From the NCBI GenBank assembly GCA_036505275.1, contig DASXTS010000360.1:1-13544 (forward strand): 13,544 nt of DNA, written 5' to 3'. Made by a program: the position numbers and the translations under genes. Shown piece by piece: positions 1-6,629 of the stretch (position 1 is the first letter of the stretch; each line of letters starts with the position of its first letter). The notes beneath the pieces were generated by a model, which worked only from the letters and a program-made list of their open reading frames with translations, was not told the origin of the DNA and did not search any database. This DNA comes from DASXTS01 sp036505275 (lineage in GTDB: Bacteria > Actinomycetota > Actinomycetes > Mycobacteriales > Pseudonocardiaceae).

Positions 1-32
1 GTAGTGCAATCATGCCGGACATGGAGTCTGAC

Positions 33-1472
33 GTGAGCACGTCAACCGGCACTGTTCGAGGACGCTGGGAAAACGGCGTGGCTGTATACCGTGGCATTCC
101 CTTTGCTGCTCCGCCGGTGGGGCCGCGTCGGTTCGCCGCTCCCCAACCGGCCGTGCCTTGGGAGGGGGTTCGGGATGCGAGCCGTTTCGGGCCGCCTCCG
201 CCGCAGCCGGGCCGGGCCACCGAGGGCGACGACTGGCTGAACCTGGCCGTGTGGACTGCTGACCCTGGCCGAGCCAGCCTGCCTGTCGTGGTGTGGATCA
301 GTGGTGGCGGATACCTCAGTTGCGACTCCGCCAACCCGCACTTAACGGGTGCAGCGGTGGCTGCAGCCGGCGCGGTGCTGGTCAGTGCGCACTATCGAAG
401 CGGGTTCGAGGGCTTCGCGCACATCAACGGAGCACCGGACAACCGCGCTCTCCTCGATCAGCTAGCCGCGCTGGGCTGGGTGCAGGACAACATCGCCCGT
501 TTCGGAGGCGATCCAGACAACGTCACGGTGCTCGGCCAGTCGGCAGGGGCCGGCTTAATCGCCGCCATGTTGACGATGCCGGCAGCGACCGGACCGTTTC
601 GTCGCGCGATCCTGCAGAGCATCCCGGGGACGTACTTCACGATCGACCTGGCGGCCGAGGTCTCCGCGGAGATCTGCGGTGAACTCGGCCGGATTTCCAG
701 CGTCGCGGACCTCGCCGACGTTGCTTCGGACGACTTGGTTGCAGCGAGCCGGACGGTGGCCAGTAGCCTTCTGCAGCGCTTCGACCGATGGGGCCCGGTG
801 GCCTACTCCTCCACGCCGTTCGCTCCTGTGGTCGACGGTGACGTTCTTCCCTCGGCGCCGTGGGCTGCGCTCGCCGATGGCGCGGCCCGAGACGTCGAGC
901 TGCTGATCGGGCACAGCCGCGACGAGTACAGCCTGCTCGCCGCCCAACTTCCCGACATCGACGAAGCACAGGTGGACGTCCTGATCGACGGGCTCTGTCC
1001 CACGCCAGGGGCACACCGCTACCGGGCGGCCTACCCGTCGGCCACTCCCAAGCAGCTACGCGAGACGGCGTTGTCGGACTGGCTGTACCGGATGCCCGCC
1101 TTCCACCTCGCCGAAGCCGCCGACCTTGGCGGAGCCCGAGTATGGCTCTACGAGCTGTGCTGGGGATTCGGACCGCATGGAGCTTCTCACGGCCTCGACA
1201 CGCTGCTCCTGTTCGGGACCGCTGACGTGTATGGCGAGGTGACGACGGCCGGTCCTGCTGCGGTCGCGGCAACCGAGCAGCTGTCGCAACTCATCCGTGC
1301 CGAACACCTGGCCTTTGCCACCACGGGCGACCCTGGCTGGACCCGGTTCAGAACACCTCGGCCCAGGACCCGCGTCTACCGCCCCGAGCCTGTGCTCGTC
1401 GCTTATCCCGAGGAACGGTCTCGCGCGCTCTGGAATCATCAGCGATTCGGGGTCCTGGACGTCAAGACGTAG
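33..1472 (+). CDS. Type-B carboxylesterase (para-nitrobenzyl-esterase-like)
   Basis: Alpha/beta hydrolase of the carboxylesterase type-B family, expected to cleave carboxylic esters; the substrate is unknown. Counting from the GTG at 33, the protein has 479 residues, near the bacterial norm. It shows the N-terminal YRGIPFAAPPVG signature (residues 19-30), an oxyanion-hole segment SGGGY (90-94, usually HGGGF), and a nucleophile elbow GQSAGAG with Ser170 (usually GESAG). Probable catalytic Glu298 lies in GHSRDEYS and His386 in GASHG. No signal peptide is visible, so it is probably cytoplasmic. I prefer GTG 33 because GGAG at 23-26 sits 6 bases upstream and the protein then starts just before the family's first conserved strand. 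In-frame ATGs at 12 and 21 are alternatives and would add 7 or 4 residues. The C-terminus (RFGVLDVKT) looks complete. It is not obviously in an operon with what follows. Confidence 0.93.
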   Translation: MSTSTGTVRGRWENGVAVYRGIPFAAPPVGPRRFAAPQPAVPWEGVRDASRFGPPPPQPGRATEGDDWLNLAVWTADPGRASLPVVVWISGGGYLSCDSANPHLTGAAVAAAGAVLVSAHYRSGFEGFAHINGAPDNRALLDQLAALGWVQDNIARFGGDPDNVTVLGQSAGAGLIAAMLTMPAATGPFRRAILQSIPGTYFTIDLAAEVSAEICGELGRISSVADLADVASDDLVAASRTVASSLLQRFDRWGPVAYSSTPFAPVVDGDVLPSAPWAALADGAARDVELLIGHSRDEYSLLAAQLPDIDEAQVDVLIDGLCPTPGAHRYRAAYPSATPKQLRETALSDWLYRMPAFHLAEAADLGGARVWLYELCWGFGPHGASHGLDTLLLFGTADVYGEVTTAGPAAVAATEQLSQLIRAEHLAFATTGDPGWTRFRTPRPRTRVYRPEPVLVAYPEERSRALWNHQRFGVLDVKT

Positions 1473-1473
1473 C

Positions 1474-1584
1474 GCCGGCGAGCGCCAAGCGGATATCGCC
1501 CGCGGATTCCGCAACTTCGACAACTACAGACTGCGCCTATTGCTCAACCACCCACCCTACCGACAACCGCGCCCACGGGAATGA
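1474..1584 (+). pseudogene. C-terminal remnant of an ISL3-like transposase
   Basis: The frame through this stretch reads ADIARGFRNFDNYRLRLLL and then runs to a TGA at 1582-1584. The ARGFRNF-NYRLR-LL block is what I recognise as the extreme C-terminus of DDE transposases of the ISL3-like (IS204/IS1001/IS1096/IS1165) group found in actinomycetes. Only about 35 codons are present. There is no start codon of its own and no DDE catalytic core; the upstream DNA is the end of the esterase gene in a different frame. It is therefore a decayed insertion-sequence end abutting the esterase stop codon. I could not identify a terminal inverted repeat. A hairpin-capable CCTGCC/GGCAGG pair at 1594-1612 lies just beyond. 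The family call rests on a short motif, so it is moderate. Confidence 0.45.
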
Positions 1585-1924
1585 ACGCGAGGGCCTGCCG
1601 ACCTCTGGCAGGGTGTCACACATGGCATACACAGCGTGACGAGGAACCGACGCCACGCGCGCGCCGTCGGCGGCAGTAGCGGATGTGCGTTTCCGTAGAC
1701 TTCCGGGCCGCTGGCCGCCCAAGCGCCGAACCGGTCCCGTTCGGTGATGCTGGAAGATCGTCGCGTTCGGTCCGCAGGTGGGCCGTCGGCGCGACGGGCT
1801 GCGCGAAGTCGCGGCCGGCCGGGCCGAGGCCGAGCGTCGAACCAGCCAGCTGCCTCTAGGGCGTTTGTGTGCCGGTTAGCTTAGGGGCGTCGCGCCGAGG
1901 CGCCGCTTCTTCGTGTTCCGCGAG
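1585..1924. other. Intergenic stretch without a convincing gene
   Basis: No open frame here has a plausible start, ribosome site or recognisable protein. The only local structure seen is the inverted repeat CCTGCC (1594-1599) / GGCAGG (1607-1612) with a 7-base loop. It could be a residual insertion-sequence end or a weak terminator. Confidence 0.5.
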
Positions 1925-1965
1925 GGGGCTTGACAAGAGGTGGACAATAAAAAATTGGCGTGCCT
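1925..1965 (+). promoter_or_regulatory. Candidate promoter/operator region of helD
   Basis: An unusually AT-rich island in GC-rich DNA, 60-100 bases before the helD start. A consensus -35 hexamer TTGACA lies at 1930-1935 inside the short palindrome CTTG-A-CAAG (1929-1937). A second copy, TGGACAA (1941-1947), repeats TTGACAA (1930-1936) with one mismatch at an 11-base offset, about one helical turn. No good -10 box follows TTGACA at 16-18 bases. The TANNNT-like TAATCT at 1970-1975 is too far away to pair with it. It is therefore a credible control region whose exact promoter is not settled. Confidence 0.4.
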
Positions 1966-1981
1966 TCCATAATCTTATGGA
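1966..1981. repeat. Perfect 7-bp inverted repeat upstream of helD
   Basis: TCCATAA (1966-1972) and TTATGGA (1975-1981) are exact reverse complements around a 2-base centre (TC). The element ends 44 bases before the helD start. The 2-base centre and AT-rich arms fit a dimeric-repressor operator better than a terminator. Which protein would bind it is unknown. Confidence 0.5.
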
Positions 1982-2025
1982 GAACCCGCCGAACCTAAGG
2001 TCAGTTTAACCGCTGTGAGGGGCAT

Positions 2026-4239
2026 GTGTCAAGCCAGGGGTACGAGGACGAATTGCGGTCCGAGCGGAGCTATGTGGCCGGGCTCTACGGGCGGCTCGAT
2101 GCCGAGCGCGCGCGGGTGAAGGGCGAGTACACCGCGGCGTTGCGGGGAAACGGCGGGACACCCATGGAACGGGATGTCGCGGTGCGCGCGCTGGCCAAAG
2201 AGGTGAAGCGGCTGGACGTGGCGGACAACGGGCTGTGTTTCGGCCGGTTGGACACCCTTTCGGGCGACCATTTATACATCGGCCGGATCGGCCTTTTCGA
2301 CGAGGAGAACGACTACGAACCGGTGTTGCTCGATTGGCGGGCACCGGCGTCGCGCCCGTTCTACGTCGCCACCGCGGCGAGTCCGGAGAACATGCGTCGG
2401 CGCCGTCAGTTCCACACCCGCGGACGCCAGGTGGTCGATTTCACCGACGAGGTGCTCGGCCGCCCGGGCGGCGGCGAGCGGGGGGACGCGGCCCTGCTGG
2501 CGGCGGTCAACGCGCCGCGCGGTGACGGGATGCGCGACATCGTGGCGACGATCCAGGCCGAGCAGGACGAGATCATCCGGCTCGATCACCCGGGGGTGCT
2601 GGTGATCGAGGGTGGCCCGGGCACCGGGAAGACCGTAGTGGCGCTGCACCGCGTCGCGTACCTGCTTTACACCCAGCGGGAGCGGATGGAACGCCATGGT
2701 GTGCTCGTGGTCGGGCCCAACCCGGCGTTCCTGAACTACATCAGCCGCGTTCTGCCGTCGCTGGGCGAGTCCGACGTGGTGTTCATGACCACCGGCGACC
2801 TCGTGCCCGGCCTGCGCGTCACGGCCGAGGACACCCCGGAAGCCGCGCGGTTCAAGGGCTCGCTGAAGATCCTGGACGTGCTCGCGGCGGCGGTCGCCGA
2901 TCGGCAGCGGCTGCCGGGGCATCCGCTGCCGATCGAGCTGGGGGGTATCACGGTGCGGATCGACGCCGAGAGCGCGGAGTGGGCCAGGGAGGAGGCGCGC
3001 GCGAGCGGGCTGCCGCACAACGAGGCCCGCGCGGTGTTCACCGAGATCGTCACGTATGTGCTCACCGAACGGGCGATCGCCCGGATCGGCCGGGGCTGGC
3101 TGACCCGAGACGACCGCGAAGCATGGGAGCAGCTGCGGGCGGACCTGCTCAAGGAGCTCGCGGGCGACGACACGTTCACCGCCGCGCTCGACGAACTCTG
3201 GCCGATACTGACGCCGGAAACGCTGCTGGCACCGCTGTACGAGTCCGCAGAACGGCTGCGAACGGCTGGCGCCTACCAGGCGCTGTTTCGCGCCGATGGC
3301 GACGCCTGGACAGTGTCGGACGTGCCGCTGCTCGACGAACTGGTCGACCTGCTGGGCCGCGACAAGCCGGCCGACCACGCCGCCGACCAGGCCGCCGAGC
3401 GGCAACGGAAGGCCGAGGCCGCGTACGCCGCCGCCGTGCTGGACAGCCTCGTAGGCCGCGCTGACTCCATGGACGACGAGGACCACCTGTTCGCCACGGA
3501 CCTGCTGTACGCCGAGGACCTGGCGGACCGCTTCGTCGAGCGCGACACCCGTGAACTCGCCGAACGCGCCGCCGCGGACCGGGACTGGACCTACCGGCAC
3601 GTCGTGGTCGACGAGGCGCAAGAACTGTCCGAAATGGACTGGCGGGTGCTCATGCGGCGCTGCCCGATGCGATCCTTCACGGTAGTCGGCGATCTGGCCC
3701 AGCGCCGGTCGGTGGCCGGAGCGACATCGTGGGACACGATGCTCGAGCCGTACGTGCCCGGCCGCTGGGTTTACCGGTCGCTGTCGGTGAACTACCGCAC
3801 CCCGGCGGAGATCATGACCGTCGCCGCCGCGCTGCTCGCCGAGTTCGCACCCGGGGTCCAGCCACCGGAGTCGGTCCGCGCCTGCGGCGTCCAGCCATGG
3901 TCCAGGCGGGTCACCGGGGACGAACTGCCCGCTGCCATCGAGGACTTCGTACGGGACGAAGCCGGTCGCGACGGCACCAGCGTCGTGATCGGGCCACCGG
4001 GTGTGCCGGGCGCGGTGGTGGCCTCGCAGACGAAGGGCCTGGAGTTCGACGCCGTCCTGGTCGTGGAACCAGAACGGATCTTCGCCGACGGCCCACGCGG
4101 CGCGGCCGAGCTCTACGTCGCCCTCACCCGCGCCACCCAACGCCTCGGCGTCCTGCACCAGGGCCCATTGCCGCAGGCCCTGACCGGACTCGCCGAAACC
4201 GGGACACCCGCCCAGGCTGGCAATCAACGGTTGGCGTAG
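2026..4239 (+). CDS. helD: HelD-type RNA polymerase-recycling ATPase (UvrD-like helicase superfamily)
   Basis: A 737-residue UvrD/Rep-like superfamily 1 ATPase of the actinobacterial HelD class, which uses ATP to remove RNA polymerase from stalled or inactive complexes. An N-terminal charged helical segment (about 1-65) fits the coiled coil that enters the polymerase secondary channel. It is followed by YIGRIGLFDEENDYEPVLLDWRAP (about 84-107), typical of this class. Motifs in order are Walker A GGPGTGKT (196-203), Walker B VVVDEAQ (526-532), GDLAQ (555-559), LSVNYRTP (586-593), TKGLEFD (669-675) and ALTRATQRL (699-707). An acidic segment around 480-500 lies where HelD proteins carry the loop that probes the main channel. 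Start is GTG 2026 after GAGGGG (2017-2022), with a short 3-base spacer. The length matches mycobacterial HelD. The sibling HelR confers rifamycin tolerance, but the N-terminal signature here is HelD-like. Confidence 0.95.
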   Translation: MSSQGYEDELRSERSYVAGLYGRLDAERARVKGEYTAALRGNGGTPMERDVAVRALAKEVKRLDVADNGLCFGRLDTLSGDHLYIGRIGLFDEENDYEPVLLDWRAPASRPFYVATAASPENMRRRRQFHTRGRQVVDFTDEVLGRPGGGERGDAALLAAVNAPRGDGMRDIVATIQAEQDEIIRLDHPGVLVIEGGPGTGKTVVALHRVAYLLYTQRERMERHGVLVVGPNPAFLNYISRVLPSLGESDVVFMTTGDLVPGLRVTAEDTPEAARFKGSLKILDVLAAAVADRQRLPGHPLPIELGGITVRIDAESAEWAREEARASGLPHNEARAVFTEIVTYVLTERAIARIGRGWLTRDDREAWEQLRADLLKELAGDDTFTAALDELWPILTPETLLAPLYESAERLRTAGAYQALFRADGDAWTVSDVPLLDELVDLLGRDKPADHAADQAAERQRKAEAAYAAAVLDSLVGRADSMDDEDHLFATDLLYAEDLADRFVERDTRELAERAAADRDWTYRHVVVDEAQELSEMDWRVLMRRCPMRSFTVVGDLAQRRSVAGATSWDTMLEPYVPGRWVYRSLSVNYRTPAEIMTVAAALLAEFAPGVQPPESVRACGVQPWSRRVTGDELPAAIEDFVRDEAGRDGTSVVIGPPGVPGAVVASQTKGLEFDAVLVVEPERIFADGPRGAAELYVALTRATQRLGVLHQGPLPQALTGLAETGTPAQAGNQRLA

Positions 4240-4254
4240 CGATTCGCGAACGCC
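4233..4254 (+). terminator. Possible hairpin across the helD stop codon
   Basis: GGCGT (4233-4237) pairs with ACGCC (4250-4254), and inside it GCG/CGC can pair around ATT. The structure spans the TAG stop at 4237-4239. There is no downstream T-run, so terminator function is uncertain. Confidence 0.25.
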
Positions 4255-4368
4255 TGTGCCCTCCGAATGTCTCGACCCGAGCGGAACTGCGAACGACTCG
4301 GCGCGCGGATGCCAGAGGGCAACTGGACCCAACCAACTGCCACGGAAGGTGCCCAAGCGAGCCCGCGC

Positions 4369-4491
4369 AGCCCGTACGAGATCGTTGCATGCGCGATGTG
4401 GCAGGCCATCCTCGCCGGTGTGCACGCCCATGGCGACGCCGCGCCGACGGTCAAGGAGTTGGCGGCCGAGCATAGTGTCTCGATCGGCACC
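4369..4491 (+). pseudogene. Remnant of a GntR-like winged-helix domain (regulator or integrase tail)
   Basis: The + frame reads SPYEIVACAMWQAILAGV, then TVKELAAEHSVSIGT. This follows the GntR winged-helix pattern: a first helix with xxIxxAIxxG, then a helix-turn-helix beginning PTVKELAAEHxVSxGT. In intact proteins the next residues form the recognition helix and wing (T-x-R/H-R-A-L-x-x-L followed by G-L-I). Here the frame instead continues into unrelated sequence (SRSQVSSPNT). A longer frame (ATG 4267 to stop 4632) covers it, but neither its N-terminal nor its C-terminal part resembles anything and no ribosome site is seen. Related domains occur as stand-alone GntR regulators and at the C-terminus of some actinomycete element-encoded proteins; I cannot tell which this was. 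A short intact 121-residue protein is the less likely alternative. Confidence 0.45.
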
Positions 4492-4628
4492 AGCAGGTCG
4501 CAGGTGTCTTCTCCTAACACCACTCGGTGGCGGACCGACTTACGTCTGTCGGGACTGATCCTTGCTCGGTCAAGATGGAGTAGATGGGGGCCCGAAACTG
4601 TCGCCGAGCCAGGGCCCGTGGAGTCCCG

Positions 4629-6158
4629 ATGAGTGTCGCCAAGAGGATCGCGCGGTCTACCGCAGGCCGGCGTGTCGGCGCCTTGGTCGCCGGTGTCGTG
4701 TTCGTCGCGGGCGCGTGCACGCAAGGTGACAAGGCCGACCCGACCGCGGGAGGTATTCGGTTCGGACCGTGCGGCAACCTCGTCGGGATTGATGAGCGGG
4801 CCATCCCAGCGGCACGGCGCGCGCAGTTGAACTACGAATGCGGAACGATCGCGGTCCCCGTCGACTATGCCGACCCTGGCGGCGAGAGGATCGACATCCA
4901 CGTCGTCCGGGTCCGCGCGGCGCAGCAGCGCGACCGGATTGGCTCGTTGATCGTGAACTTCGGCGGACCAGGCGGATCGGGCCTGCAAGGCATGTCGTAC
5001 TGGCCGGGCGCCGCGTCTGACGACATCCTTGCCCGCTTCGACATCGTCAGCTTCGACCCTCGTGGAACCGGGCGGTCGGCCGGCATCCGCTGCCCGAAGG
5101 AGGACAAGCCGGGTCCGGACCCCGACTTGTCAACCGAAGCCGGTTACGCGCAGTTCGCCGCGGACGACGAGAAACAAGCCCGCCACTGTTCCGATCGCCT
5201 TGGTAGACGCGCACCGCACTTCAACACCGAGTCGACGGCACTCGATATCGACGCGATCCGACGCGCACTCGGCGAGAACACCCTCACCTACATCGGGTTT
5301 TCGTACGGGGCGAAGCTCGGCGCCGAATACGCGCGTAACTTCCCCGACCGCGTCCGTGCGGCCGTACTCGACGGCCCGTCCGACCCGTCACTCGATGACA
5401 TCGCCCTGATCGAGCGGCAGATCGCGGGGTTCGAGGACAGCTTCGCACGATACGCGAACAGCTGCCCGGCCCGGCCGAGCTGCCAGTCGATCGGCGACCC
5501 GCACACGGTGTTGGCCCGTCTGGTGAAAGGAGCCGCCGCCGACCCGATCCCAGCCAAGAAGCCGGGAGACGACCGCGTCGCCTACTCGAACGACATCCTC
5601 CGGGGGGTGGTCGCGTTCCTCTACGGCGACGAGCTGTGGCCCGACCTCGATAGCGCCCTGCGGGAAACATCGGCGGATTCTGATTCGACGATGTTCTTCG
5701 ACGTAGTCGACCAGTCGTTCGGTTCAGGCACCGATGACCCGAACGTAGGCGAGCCACGTGAGGCGGGATTCGTCATCGGCTGCAACGACAGCGCTGCGGT
5801 CCAGTCCGACGAACAAATCAAGGCGGCGGTGACCCGGCTGATCGCGAAATACCCGGTGTTCGGTCGGTTCGGGGCGTCCAAGTTGTTCGGCTGCCGGCAC
5901 TGGCAACCTGTTCGGCACCCGCTGCAGCGCCCGACGGCCCCGGACGCTGCGCCGATCCTCGTGATCGGGACCGTCCACGATCCCGCCACCCCATACGCTG
6001 GGGCGGTGAGCCTCGCCGAGACGCTCGGCAGCGGCCGGCTACTCACCTGGGATGGCGATGGACACACCGCGTACCACCAGTCGACATGCATCGACCGGCA
6101 TGTCGACGCGTACCTGGTTTCGTTGACCGTGCCCGCGCCCGGCACCCGCTGCGCGTGA
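4629..6158 (+). CDS. Secreted lipoprotein alpha/beta hydrolase, tripeptidyl-aminopeptidase (SlpD/TAP) type
   Basis: A 509-residue exported hydrolase of the alpha/beta fold, similar to Streptomyces-type tripeptidyl aminopeptidases with a TAP-like C-terminal domain; it probably trims peptides outside the cell. The N-terminus has basic residues, a hydrophobic stretch (18-28) and a lipobox-like VAGAC with Cys30, suggesting a lipid anchor. The oxyanion loop NFGGPGGSG is at 110-118 and FDPRGTGRS at 142-150. The nucleophile is Ser225 in GFSYGA, the probable acid Asp451 in HDPATPY and His479 in GDGHTAY. Many cysteines are consistent with an extracytoplasmic protein. I chose ATG 4629 because GGAG (4620-4623) lies 5 bases upstream and the signal peptide starts there; an in-frame ATG at 4584 would add 15 residues before it. 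The exact peptide specificity is not readable from the sequence. Confidence 0.93.
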   Translation: MSVAKRIARSTAGRRVGALVAGVVFVAGACTQGDKADPTAGGIRFGPCGNLVGIDERAIPAARRAQLNYECGTIAVPVDYADPGGERIDIHVVRVRAAQQRDRIGSLIVNFGGPGGSGLQGMSYWPGAASDDILARFDIVSFDPRGTGRSAGIRCPKEDKPGPDPDLSTEAGYAQFAADDEKQARHCSDRLGRRAPHFNTESTALDIDAIRRALGENTLTYIGFSYGAKLGAEYARNFPDRVRAAVLDGPSDPSLDDIALIERQIAGFEDSFARYANSCPARPSCQSIGDPHTVLARLVKGAAADPIPAKKPGDDRVAYSNDILRGVVAFLYGDELWPDLDSALRETSADSDSTMFFDVVDQSFGSGTDDPNVGEPREAGFVIGCNDSAAVQSDEQIKAAVTRLIAKYPVFGRFGASKLFGCRHWQPVRHPLQRPTAPDAAPILVIGTVHDPATPYAGAVSLAETLGSGRLLTWDGDGHTAYHQSTCIDRHVDAYLVSLTVPAPGTRCA

Positions 6159-6205
6159 CCAGCGACGGGACGGACTGCCATCACAGCCAGGTGTAGGTCC
6201 TCGCT

Positions 6206-6222
6206 GGTGGCCAGTCGCCACC
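6206..6222 (+). terminator. GC-rich hairpin after the hydrolase gene
   Basis: GGTGGC (6206-6211) and GCCACC (6217-6222) form a perfect 6-bp stem with a 5-base loop, 47 bases after the hydrolase stop. There is no T-tract; terminators without one are common in actinomycetes, so it is a reasonable but unproven terminator. Confidence 0.35.
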
Positions 6223-6262
6223 CTCATATGTCGGTCGTCCGGAGGCTGCAGGCCTGAGCGGT

Positions 6263-6303
6263 GGCGGTGCCAACCCGGTACCAACTAGTCACCCGGCACC
6301 GCC
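6263..6303. terminator. Strong 9-bp inverted repeat between hydrolase and small membrane protein genes
   Basis: GGCGGTGCC (6263-6271) and GGCACCGCC (6295-6303) are exact reverse complements separated by 23 bases. The loop itself contains the palindrome GGTACC. The sequence CATTTCT follows on the + strand. It could end transcription from the hydrolase gene. A binding site for a regulator of the downstream gene is the alternative. Confidence 0.4.
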
Positions 6304-6410
6304 CATTTCTGCCTACCGTGAGGTGGGCGCCCTACCATTTTGCTGCTGCGATCAGCGTAACCGCGCCCAAGACGGTCAAGTCCGGGTGACCTGGCAGCAG
6401 GGAGGTACTG

Positions 6411-6629
6411 ATGAGGCGATGGATCTTCCTCGTGCTCGGCGTCCTACTGGCGATCGCCGGCGCCGTGTGGACGCTGCAGGGGCTGGACCTGTTGGGCCAG
6501 TCCGGGGGCATGAACGGTCAGCGGATCTGGGCGGTCATCGGCCCGCTTGCGGTGCTGGGCGGGCTTGCGCTCGTAAGGATCGCCGTCCGCGCAGGTCGGT
6601 CGGCGAGAAGCTCGCCGACACCACGGTGA
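6411..6629 (+). CDS. Small two-helix membrane protein, function unknown
   Basis: A 72-residue protein with two hydrophobic segments (about 4-22 and 39-57) joined by a short loop LDLLGQSGGMNGQRIW, and a basic C-terminal tail. Start ATG 6411 is well supported by GGGAGG (6400-6405) with a 5-base spacer. I recognise the pattern (RRW..LVLGVLL...GAVWTLQGL, then WAVIGPLAVLGGL) as a conserved actinobacterial inner-membrane protein of unknown role. It stands alone after the inverted repeat at 6263-6303. Its 3' part overlaps, on the opposite strand, the last part of the frame of the lyase-like gene (6444-6629). The good ribosome site and family resemblance make this the real gene in the overlap. Confidence 0.75.
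   Translation: MRRWIFLVLGVLLAIAGAVWTLQGLDLLGQSGGMNGQRIWAVIGPLAVLGGLALVRIAVRAGRSARSSPTPR

Noticed and set aside
1930..1973. A classical promoter formed by TTGACA (1930) and CATAAT (1968)
   Set aside because: The spacing is 32 bases, far from the 16-18 needed, so only a general control region was annotated.
2026..4239. Naming the helicase HelR (rifamycin-displacing)
   Set aside because: The N-terminal region (YIGRIGLFDEENDYEPVLLDWRAP) matches HelD-type proteins; I recall HelR having a different segment here.
2272..4473. A 733-residue open frame on the minus strand opposite helD
   Set aside because: It is the antisense shadow of helD: composition is His/Gly/Arg-rich with no domain, and helD shows all helicase motifs.
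4224..4988. A 254-residue minus-strand frame over the helD-hydrolase gap
   Set aside because: Antisense to the hydrolase signal-peptide region, with no domain; the GntR-like pattern on the + strand explains part of the area.
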